Virus record (IMG/VR): IMGVR_UViG_3300020171_000019 | Location: 1 to 64,000 of that record | Length of the DNA: 64,000 nucleotides | Strand: one strand, 5' to 3' | Source of the DNA: a virus | Part shown: piece after piece, positions 14,814 to 21,822 of the stretch | Position numbering within the stretch: the stretch's first letter is position 1 | How the letters are laid out: every line of letters starts with the position of its first letter | The notes under the pieces: generated by a model | What the model was told of the DNA's origin: nothing | The model's input: only the letters and a program-made list of their open reading frames with translations | Database searches by the model: none | Translations under genes and position numbers: made by a program

Positions 14814-15314
14814 ATGAGCGAAACGGACACACATAAGACAGGGGAACAACCTACAGTAAATACGGGAGGAATACGCCGAAAAGGTAGTCCCCCGTGGAAG
14901 CCTATCGACGAGCGACGAGTTGAAGTATTGGCAGCACAAGGGTTATCAGATGAGCAAATAGCTGCTGCCCTTGGGATCAACTTCAAGACACTACTCCGTC
15001 GTAAGCAGCGATTTGAGGAATTCCGCGCTGTGATGGAGAGGGGGAAGGCCCTTGGCATTGCTCAGGTCGCCAATGTGCTCTTCCAAAAGGCCACAGTTGA
15101 CAAAGACGTGACGGCCATGATCTTCTTCCTGAAGTGTCGGGCTAAGTGGCAGGATAGGGTGGCAGTGGACATTGAGCATCATGCGGACGGTGACATCCAA
15201 GAACTTGCATCACTGGTAAGAGAACGGCGGTTACAATTGGCAGGCAATAATGGGCATGTGAAGCAGTTGCCAGAGGATACCGAGATGATTGAGTTTGAGG
15301 AGGCAACGGGGTAG
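14814..15314 (+). CDS. terS: small terminase subunit
   Basis: 166 aa directly upstream of the large terminase. It has an N-terminal helix-turn-helix (LSDEQIAAALGINFKTLLRR) and the TerS-like sequence VANVLFQKATVDKDVTAMIF followed by FLKCRAKWQD. This pattern is typical of small terminases that recognise the packaging site and load TerL. Confidence 0.75.
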   Translation: MSETDTHKTGEQPTVNTGGIRRKGSPPWKPIDERRVEVLAAQGLSDEQIAAALGINFKTLLRRKQRFEEFRAVMERGKALGIAQVANVLFQKATVDKDVTAMIFFLKCRAKWQDRVAVDIEHHADGDIQELASLVRERRLQLAGNNGHVKQLPEDTEMIEFEEATG

Positions 15315-15359
15315 CAAAATGATTTTACTATATTCCTCGTTGTGCATAGAATGCCACTC

Positions 15360-15373
15360 TCATGGAGCCACGA
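15360..15373. promoter_or_regulatory. imperfect inverted repeat in terS-terL gap
   Basis: TCATGG-AG-CCACGA in the 108-bp gap before the large terminase. A perfect form, TCATGG-GAG-CCATGA, lies at 18341-18355 before the next structural gene. These may be operator or RNA hairpin sites; no protein partner is known. Confidence 0.25.
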
Positions 15374-15422
15374 ATAATGAGACTCAAAAATCGAATACAA
15401 TCCATATGTTTATGGGTGCAGA

Positions 15423-16910
15423 ATGCCTAAGAAAATGACCATAACCGACGCAAAACTCCTGGCGATGGAGGATACCTATTGGTTCGCCAGATATGTGCTT
15501 GGTTATGACAAGCTGGAGTCATTGGTGCACGGTGAATGGTCAAGACGGTTCGATGCCTCAGATTGTAGGCGATGGTTGATATTGCGACCGCGTAAGACGT
15601 TCAAGACGACGATATATACCATATCTTATGCGATGCGGCGGCTATTGGTCAACCCAGACCTGCGCATACTCATCGTAAACGCCGTAGAGGGGAATGCTGC
15701 AGGCTTCCTTCGGGAGATCAAGGGGCACTATGAGAGAGGTGTCAAGTTCCGGCAGTTGTTTGGGGACTGGATATCGGACAAATGGAACGAAGGGGGAATA
15801 TCCGTAAAGCCCAGGACGAGCACTCAGAAGGAATTATCCATCCAGGTCTCAGGATATGGATCAACTCTGGTGTCGGCTCACTACGACCTCATAATCGTAG
15901 ACGACCTCGTGAACAGTGATGATCGGTTCTCGGCATTGACTCGGAACAAGAAAAAAGAATGGTATCGGGACTGCATATCCTTGCTCGATGAGGGCGGCGA
16001 GATCGTCATTGTAGGCACGAGATGGCACCCGGATGATCTGTATAACTGGATCATCAATGACCTAAATAAGATGCTCAGCCCACAGGATCGATATGTTACG
16101 GAAATCGACGGTTGTTACCTGAAGGACGGGACGACCCCGCGATACCCGGATATGCTGTCGGAATCGGCGCTGAACAGGATCAAGACGGAGGTTGGGCCGG
16201 GTGATTTCGCGGCGAACTACCTGAACGATCCTAAACCGGTGGGCTCCCGAATCTTTGATATTGACACGATGGCCTTTTTCGATGGAGCAGGGGACGTGTC
16301 ACAGTATGATGAGATTTATGGCTTCTGTGACCCTGCTCTTGGCAAGTCCAATCTGGGATGTTACTCTGCGGTGGTGACGGTGGGCTGCAGGAAATCAACT
16401 ACAGCAATCGACGTGCTGGATGCGGATCTGCGGCGGATTTCGCCGGACGCCTTGCTGGTGATGATCAAGCAAAAGCACGCTTTCTATCGTTTCACAGAGT
16501 TCGGGATTGAGAGCAATGCCTTTCAAGAGCGATTGATCGGGGAATTATCTGCTCTTGTTCCTGACCTTTACGTGCAGGGAGTGCCACACAGGAGCGAGAA
16601 GGCGGGCCGGATACAGTCCCTACAGCCTCTTGTAGCTCGTGGGCAGTTAAGGTTTGCATCGGATTGGCGGAGTAGATATCCGGTTCTGATGGATCAGTTA
16701 TTGAACTGCCAGCTTGACGCGCTTCCGGCCTATGTAGACGGGCCTGATGCATTGGAGGGTGCAGTATCGCTCGTAAAGCCTGTAGAGGTCGAAGAAGACA
16801 CCTCCTGGGCTGATGATCCCTATTATGGCCCTTCTGTGCGATCAAGGGCGGCGCAGGAAGCCGAGGACATCGACGACTACGAGGAAGACCCCTACTATGC
16901 GATTGTGTGA
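15423..16910 (+). CDS. terL: terminase large subunit
   Basis: 495 aa. The ATPase half has a Walker A-like LRPRKTFKTTIYTI and a Walker B LIIVDDLV. A motif III-like VGTRWHPDDL follows. The nuclease half starts at FCDPALGKS with acidic residues expected for the RNase H-like metal site. It packages DNA into proheads using ATP and cuts it into genome units. A TnpB element sits just downstream. Confidence 0.9.
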   Translation: MPKKMTITDAKLLAMEDTYWFARYVLGYDKLESLVHGEWSRRFDASDCRRWLILRPRKTFKTTIYTISYAMRRLLVNPDLRILIVNAVEGNAAGFLREIKGHYERGVKFRQLFGDWISDKWNEGGISVKPRTSTQKELSIQVSGYGSTLVSAHYDLIIVDDLVNSDDRFSALTRNKKKEWYRDCISLLDEGGEIVIVGTRWHPDDLYNWIINDLNKMLSPQDRYVTEIDGCYLKDGTTPRYPDMLSESALNRIKTEVGPGDFAANYLNDPKPVGSRIFDIDTMAFFDGAGDVSQYDEIYGFCDPALGKSNLGCYSAVVTVGCRKSTTAIDVLDADLRRISPDALLVMIKQKHAFYRFTEFGIESNAFQERLIGELSALVPDLYVQGVPHRSEKAGRIQSLQPLVARGQLRFASDWRSRYPVLMDQLLNCQLDALPAYVDGPDALEGAVSLVKPVEVEEDTSWADDPYYGPSVRSRAAQEAEDIDDYEEDPYYAIV

Positions 16911-16939
16911 GTCGTTCTGGTATTCAGGGGGTGACCACT

Positions 16940-16960
16940 CCCCCCGCTGAAGCAGGGGGC
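16940..16960 (-). other. right-end hairpin / probable omegaRNA scaffold of copy B
   Basis: On the minus strand CCCCCTGCTTCAGCGGGGGG folds into a strong hairpin just past the tnpB stop, the usual right-end structure of IS200/IS605 elements. The omegaRNA would end here, with its guide in the flanking phage DNA below 16930. Confidence 0.6.
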
Positions 16961-16963
16961 TTC

Positions 16964-18103
16964 TCAGGCTACGCATGAGCTTAAAGCCTCTACGTTAGCG
17001 CCTGACGGCACAGTCCGTGCCGATTGTAAGATGTTCTTGGCCGCGTTCTGGTCGCGGCACAACACTAAACCACAGGAATCGCAATGATACACCCGAACAG
17101 ACAGCGTAACTTTCTTGACAGGGATAACCCCGCACGCGAAGCACCGCTGCGTAGTGTATCTGGGATCGACCCCCACCACCTCGACCCCGGCGCATTCTGC
17201 CTTGAATCGGAGTATGTTCAGGAAGTTACCCCATCCTGCATCGTTGACGGACTTCGCCAACATACTGCGAGAAAGTCCCTTGACGTTCAGGTCTTCGTGA
17301 GCAATAAGGCCGTATTTACCGACAAGGGAAAGAGCGGTCTTGTGGTGAAAGTCTCGGCGTTGGTTCCCAACATGCAGATGCACTTTGGCTACACGCCTGA
17401 CTGCCTTTTTGCGACGGCGGCTTCCCCTCTTCTTTCGGGAGAGAGAGCGTTGTGCGATGCGGAGTTTCTTCTCTGCACCAGCGAAGAACCGTGGAGGATC
17501 AACAGAAGCACCGTCGGAAGTGACAAGAAACGACTTCAACCCCAGGTCAATACCAACAGGAGGATTGACGGACGGGATGACATCAACATCCGGGAGCTCA
17601 CAGGAGAAAGATACATACCACGACCCAGCTTTTGTGCTCACGGTCAGGGAAGCGATACGAGCATCCACGGGAAGCTCCCGATGCAACTTCACCTTCACCA
17701 TACCAACGTGCTGAACGTAGACCTTATGGCACTTCAGTTTGCTGCCGTCGCCGTATGTGAACTTCACAGAATCAAAACGACCCACACCCTTGAATCGGGG
17801 ATACCCAGGTTTTTCGCCAGTCTTAATCCTACGGAAGAAGTTTCGAAAAGCACGATCAAGACGGCGCAGGGTGTGTTGGCAGGAAGAGAAGTTGACACCC
17901 ACAAGGGAAGGAACGTCGGGGCGGTCCAGTGTCAGCCGAGCGGATTGTTCGGAATACTTCACGGATTTCTGATCATCCTCGAAAGAGTTCTTGCGCCAGG
18001 ACAAGGCCATGTTGTAAATCCGGCGGTGCGTCTCAAGCATCTGCTCAAGAGCGAGGACTTGAGTTTTGGTCGGATACAGGCGGTATTTGAATCCCTTACG
18101 CAT
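16964..18103 (-). CDS. tnpB: TnpB, RNA-guided nuclease of IS200/IS605 family
   Basis: 379 aa starting MRKGFKYRLYPTKTQ, the usual OrfB N-terminus. RuvC residues are intact: PVGIDLGLKS (Asp), IAHEDLNVKG (Glu) and CRDQNAAKN (Asp), with CFACG...CDSCG zinc finger. It is only distantly similar in sequence to copy A although both share the same left end. They therefore appear to be different TnpB lineages using one TnpA-recognised end. A long open frame on the + strand opposite it is a shadow. Confidence 0.9.
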   Translation of the reverse strand: MRKGFKYRLYPTKTQVLALEQMLETHRRIYNMALSWRKNSFEDDQKSVKYSEQSARLTLDRPDVPSLVGVNFSSCQHTLRRLDRAFRNFFRRIKTGEKPGYPRFKGVGRFDSVKFTYGDGSKLKCHKVYVQHVGMVKVKLHRELPVDARIASLTVSTKAGSWYVSFSCELPDVDVIPSVNPPVGIDLGLKSFLVTSDGASVDPPRFFAGAEKKLRIAQRSLSRKKRGSRRRKKAVRRVAKVHLHVGNQRRDFHHKTALSLVGKYGLIAHEDLNVKGLSRSMLAKSVNDAGWGNFLNILRFKAECAGVEVVGVDPRYTTQRCFACGVIPVKKVTLSVRVYHCDSCGLVLCRDQNAAKNILQSARTVPSGANVEALSSCVA

Positions 18104-18219
18104 GCTACTCTCCAAACAGAAAGGCCCACCGGGTGCGAATTGACTTGGTGAGCCAAAACCGGAGGGCCAGTCTATAAAACATGACAAAAAGGAAAACTCA
18201 CCTTTCAATTCGCATATAT

Positions 18220-18248
18220 AAGATACAACGAAAGGATTGCAATGTCAA
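18220..18248 (-). promoter_or_regulatory. promoter of tnpB copy B
   Basis: On the minus strand TTGACA (18248-18243), 17-bp spacer, TATCTT (18225-18220), inside the element and about 115 bp before the tnpB start codon. Confidence 0.6.
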
Positions 18249-18271
18249 GCGAAATCTCACAAAAAGGAGCA

Positions 18272-18312
18272 GGCGCATTCCTCTGTCGGCTAAACCCGAC
18301 AGTCCCCTGCGC
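18272..18312 (-). repeat. IS200/IS605 left-end hairpin, copy B
   Basis: Exact reverse complement of 3023-3063, including the 8-bp stem with TTTA loop. Confidence 0.85.
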
Positions 18313-18340
18313 CAAAGATGGATGGAATAAAGCGTGCATC

Positions 18341-18355
18341 TCATGGGAGCCATGA
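18341..18355. promoter_or_regulatory. perfect 6-bp inverted repeat upstream of structural gene
   Basis: TCATGG-GAG-CCATGA in the gap between the TnpB element and the 18414 gene. Similar to the imperfect repeat at 15360-15373. Confidence 0.3.
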
Positions 18356-18413
18356 ATACGAGCGAATACTACGAATAAAAGAAACTGGTGATTATCTAAC
18401 CAGGAGGATTTGA

Positions 18414-18821
18414 ATGATTGCGAAGAGGCCATACACAAGGCGGGCTATGTCTGCTGCTGAAGTGAAGGAAGAGAACCGAACTCTATCGACAGACATTCCT
18501 GAGCCTGTCATTTCCGAGAACGGCCACCGGCAACCATTCACGGGCTTATCGCCGGAGCGGTTCGTTCAGTTCGTGGAGAGGGCGCAGACTGTTATCCGTC
18601 GCATCAATCGGACTCCATCGCTGACTCTGCAAGTGCAGTTTGTGGTTGATCAGTTTGATGATGATGGACGACCGGCGCGGATGGCCGTATGGCAAGGCTC
18701 CCAGAACAGGCCGATGGCTATTTTCTCTAAGGACATCCTGCGAGTGAATACGGGATGGTTCTTGATGGAACTGAAACGCGACTTGACAACGACCGAATTC
18801 TTCCGAGGGTATCCGGCATGA
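18414..18821 (+). CDS. unknown packaging-region protein
   Basis: 135 aa with CAGGAGG before ATG 18414. The C-terminal two thirds (SLTLQVQFVVDQFDDDGRPA, MAIFSKDILRVNTGWFL) look like a compact alpha/beta domain. Located between TerL and portal. No family recognised. Confidence 0.55.
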   Translation: MIAKRPYTRRAMSAAEVKEENRTLSTDIPEPVISENGHRQPFTGLSPERFVQFVERAQTVIRRINRTPSLTLQVQFVVDQFDDDGRPARMAVWQGSQNRPMAIFSKDILRVNTGWFLMELKRDLTTTEFFRGYPA

Positions 18822-19129
18822 ACATCAGACAGACGCCACCACAGTCAAGGATGAAGGTTCTGGCGCGGATGTCCCAGGGGTTACGGTTGGTGCCGGACGT
18901 GTGCGCCTTGTGCGCTAAGTTTCCGTGCCTGAATGAACATAACCAAATCAGAGAAACGGGAGACTTGAGCCTGGAGATGAACGGGAGCGTGAAGTATCAG
19001 TTTGTGCCCTGTGCAGACGAGGCGGGGTATCCGAGGGAGTATGTTGCGAAGGCGCGGTATGTGCCTCGCTTTGATGGTATCAAGTGGCAGAATCCGAGAC
19101 ATATGCTGCGGGTCGGGCAAGGAGGTTAG
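18818..19129 (+). CDS. unknown small protein with cysteine pair
   Basis: 103 aa overlapping the previous gene by ATGA. CALCAKFPCLNEHNQ may bind a metal. It sits immediately upstream of portal and its GGAGG-containing 3' end serves as the portal ribosome site. Function unknown. Confidence 0.5.
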   Translation: MNIRQTPPQSRMKVLARMSQGLRLVPDVCALCAKFPCLNEHNQIRETGDLSLEMNGSVKYQFVPCADEAGYPREYVAKARYVPRFDGIKWQNPRHMLRVGQGG

Positions 19130-19130
19130 G

Positions 19131-20864
19131 GTGAGTCTACGCGAATGGTGGGACAAGCACGGATTGCTGACGCGATCGCAAGCGCACGAGATAGCTCATA
19201 GGGCCGGGGAGCAGGCGGTGCTGGAGGAGCGCCGGTGGTTGGGGTATGGGCAGGGAGACAGAGAAAGCAACATAGACGACCCTGTGACATTCGCGGAAGC
19301 CTGGCAGTGGGCCGAAGGCGCAAAGATTGCTAAGACCCTTGGACTCCACGAAGCAGCAGACTTCGACACGCTTGCGGCTCGGTCGGGATGGATCATGATG
19401 GGATTGTCTTCCGCGGAGGACGCAAACAGGGTTGTGCCGGACGGCAAGCTCCGGAATCTGCAGGACGCGGCATTCGAGAAGGCACAGAACAACCCACACG
19501 CCAAGGGAGCGGTGAAGGCGATTCGCAAGTATGTGGCAGGGCGAGGGGTGGCTGTTTCTTCTCCGGTGAAGGAAGTCAACGATGTAATCCAAGACTTCTG
19601 GCTGCAGAACGACATGAATGCTCGCCATAAGGCCATGGTGAGGTCGGTCTACATCGAGGGTGAGTATTTCTGCCTTTACAGTATCCATCCGGGCACGGGA
19701 CAGGTGACAATGCGGCGAATTCCTCCGAAGGAAATCACGGGCATAGAAACCGACCCCGAGGATATCGAGAACGTGTGGACATATCAGCGACAATTCTTGG
19801 GACCGACGGGTGCCAAAGAGGAGCGGTACTATGCCGACATTGACTACTATCGAACGCTGGCACAAGCCAAGACCGAGGGACTGGAGCCACTGCCACAATC
19901 ATCAGTGCATGATCACATCAGACAACAGGCCGTAGCGGGCGATGTTCTCGTGCAGTTCATCCGGTGGGGCGAAGAGGGTGAGAAGCGTGGGCGCGTGCCG
20001 ATGGCCGCAGAACTTCCCTACTTCAAGATGATGGAGCAGATTAACCAGGATGCGGCACGGCGGTGCCATGAGCAGGCCAAGGTGATTTGGCTCAAGAAGA
20101 TCACGGGCCGAACAGGTGAGGCAACCACACGAGAACGACGGGCACCGGCTGGTGGAGTAATGCTGGTAGAGACAGACAGTGTATCTTACCGCAGTGAATC
20201 CCCGAAGTTGGCCGCAGGAGATATGGAGACGGTGCGACTGATGTTGATTCACACGATTGGGGCGGGTCTCCAGATACCAGATGTCATTCTGGACAGCAAC
20301 GCAGATACTCAAAGTTATGCATCGATCAAGAAGTCAGATACTCCATTCTTGCAGGAGGTCTTAGACTGGCAGGACTTCTGGGACGATCATCTCCGTGTGA
20401 TGTTATCGGTGCCTATCCGGGCAGCTATTGAGGCCAAGCGATTGCAGCCGACCATCACAATTAACCGGTTTGTGGATGAGGCTGTCTGGGATGTAGTGGA
20501 TAGGGTAATCGAGGGCGTGATTGCACACGTGCCGATGAGTGAAATCCTGTCGGATGTCAAGCCCCTACTGGAAGGCAAGGAGGAGACTGTAACCATACCA
20601 ACCGAGGAAGCGCCCATTTCGATTATCTTCCCGATCCTGGTGCACGAGTCACCGCTTGAGCAAGCGCAGGCACTACAGGCCTGGCAGGCACTTGGGGTCA
20701 GCAATCAGACGATCGTCACGAAATTGGGGCTCGACTGGAAAGAGGAACTGGCGAACAGGAAGGCGATGCAGGAGATGGAAGCTCAGGCGGCTGAGGAACA
20801 GATGGCGAAGTTTGGACAGGGGAAGACTCCGGAACCTCCGGGCGGGATAATCCCGGGTGAGTGA
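19131..20864 (+). CDS. portal protein
   Basis: 577 aa from GTG 19131, 5 nt after GGAGG. It follows TerL in order and has the portal layout: N-terminal helical clip, a stem region (YYADIDYYRTLAQ), the crown-side segment GAGLQIPDVILDSNADTQSY preceding WQDFWDDHL, and a proline/glycine-rich end. Portal rings form the DNA gate at one capsid vertex and anchor TerL and the tail. Confidence 0.8.
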   Translation: MSLREWWDKHGLLTRSQAHEIAHRAGEQAVLEERRWLGYGQGDRESNIDDPVTFAEAWQWAEGAKIAKTLGLHEAADFDTLAARSGWIMMGLSSAEDANRVVPDGKLRNLQDAAFEKAQNNPHAKGAVKAIRKYVAGRGVAVSSPVKEVNDVIQDFWLQNDMNARHKAMVRSVYIEGEYFCLYSIHPGTGQVTMRRIPPKEITGIETDPEDIENVWTYQRQFLGPTGAKEERYYADIDYYRTLAQAKTEGLEPLPQSSVHDHIRQQAVAGDVLVQFIRWGEEGEKRGRVPMAAELPYFKMMEQINQDAARRCHEQAKVIWLKKITGRTGEATTRERRAPAGGVMLVETDSVSYRSESPKLAAGDMETVRLMLIHTIGAGLQIPDVILDSNADTQSYASIKKSDTPFLQEVLDWQDFWDDHLRVMLSVPIRAAIEAKRLQPTITINRFVDEAVWDVVDRVIEGVIAHVPMSEILSDVKPLLEGKEETVTIPTEEAPISIIFPILVHESPLEQAQALQAWQALGVSNQTIVTKLGLDWKEELANRKAMQEMEAQAAEEQMAKFGQGKTPEPPGGIIPGE

Positions 20865-20865
20865 A

Positions 20866-21045
20866 ATGTGCAAGCACACAAGAAGACTGAGGGGTTATGC
20901 GGAAGGAGCAATAGCAACGGCGATGGCCGGCTTGATAGTTGTGGTCGTTCTTGTTATTGGATTCTTTGTGTTTCTTGGTCTCGTGATTCGGGCGACGTAT
21001 GACATGGCGGTGCTCACGATAGCCTGCCGGAAAGGAAGGGCGTAA
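20866..21045 (+). CDS. small single-pass membrane protein
   Basis: 59 aa; one long hydrophobic helix (LIVVVVLVIGFFVFLGLVIR). ATG 20866 was preferred over GTG 20857. Unusual in a head-gene cluster. Function unknown. Confidence 0.5.
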   Translation: MCKHTRRLRGYAEGAIATAMAGLIVVVVLVIGFFVFLGLVIRATYDMAVLTIACRKGRA

Positions 21046-21047
21046 GC

Positions 21048-21254
21048 ATGACCGCAAGAGCAAGCAAGGCGAAGGTGGAGCCTGTTACGGTGCCAGTGCT
21101 GCAGCCGGAAGTAATACTGACTCAGCACGAACCCACGGCGGTTGCAATCCACGAGATAACGGCAAGGCTGGAATCCGTTGAGCGGATACAGAAGGAAATT
21201 CTTGAACATCTGAGGCGGTCGTTTCCGTCCACATTCAGGAGGATCGGAGCGTGA
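21048..21254 (+). CDS. unknown small protein
   Basis: 68 aa with a proline/valine-rich N-terminus and a helical end (ITARLESVERIQKEILEHLR). It could be a short coiled-coil assembly partner. No family recognised. Confidence 0.5.
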   Translation: MTARASKAKVEPVTVPVLQPEVILTQHEPTAVAIHEITARLESVERIQKEILEHLRRSFPSTFRRIGA

Positions 21255-21601
21255 AGGCTGATATATGGATTCTGGTCGGGCTTATGTGTGCAGCTTTGTG
21301 CGGCACTGTGATTGGAGTTGAGAGCGCAACAGATGCACCCAAGAAGACGCCTGTAACATTCCGCGGTGTGCCCTTGACGCCAGACAGCACGATGGCAGAG
21401 GTGTATCACGATCCAGCAAAAGCCGCCTATGTCAGAATGATCCTGAAGGACAACGGCAACGGAAGCCTTACGAGTGAATCGGGTCACCTGTTGTTCATTG
21501 CATCCCCGGCCTGGGCAGACAGCACGAAGCGGCAGGCGATACTCATGATGTTCAGGGCGCAGGAAGTGCTACAGCAAGCGACGGAGGCGTTGAGAAAATG
21601 A
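21251..21601 (+). CDS. unknown secreted or membrane-anchored protein
   Basis: 116 aa from GTG 21251, overlapping both neighbours. The N-terminus MKADIWILVGLMCAALCGT is a signal peptide or anchor. The rest (TPDSTMAEVYHDPAKAAYV, AILMMFRAQEVLQQA) is soluble and helical. Function unknown. Confidence 0.5.
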   Translation: MKADIWILVGLMCAALCGTVIGVESATDAPKKTPVTFRGVPLTPDSTMAEVYHDPAKAAYVRMILKDNGNGSLTSESGHLLFIASPAWADSTKRQAILMMFRAQEVLQQATEALRK

Positions 21602-21822
21602 TACAAACACTCTTGATAGGGATGGCGATGCAGGCTGTTATTACTGGTGTGTTGTCAGAAATGCAGGTTATTCGACTGTCCGCAGGCCAACAGTTCTGCG
21701 TCGCGGGAGTGCTTGTTGTGTTTTGGGTCGGCATTGAAGTGGAGGCATACTGGAGGAGAACATCATGCTCCCGATATAGGCGTAAATGCCTAAAGCAAGA
21801 GGCAAAAAGGGAAGGCAGATAA
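21598..21822 (+). CDS. small two-helix membrane protein
   Basis: 74 aa; two hydrophobic segments (IQTLLIGMAMQAVITGVL and FCVAGVLVVFWVGIEV) followed by a basic tail. The stop overlaps the MuF start (TAATG). It has holin-like topology, but nothing else supports that role. Confidence 0.5.
   Translation: MIQTLLIGMAMQAVITGVLSEMQVIRLSAGQQFCVAGVLVVFWVGIEVEAYWRRTSCSRYRRKCLKQEAKREGR

Larger units (their letters stand above)
16930..18312 (-). mobile_element. TnpB-only IS200/IS605-type element, copy B
   Basis: Reads on the minus strand between terL and the next structural gene. The left end (18272-18312) is identical over 41 bp to copy A. The right end has a C-rich/G-rich hairpin at 16940-16960 typical of the family. 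No tnpA. It splits no gene. The outer ends are approximate. Confidence 0.8.

Noticed and set aside
17084-18151. 355-aa open frame on the + strand across the second TnpB element
   Set aside because: It is the complement of an intact tnpB with all RuvC residues; the + strand translation has no motif.
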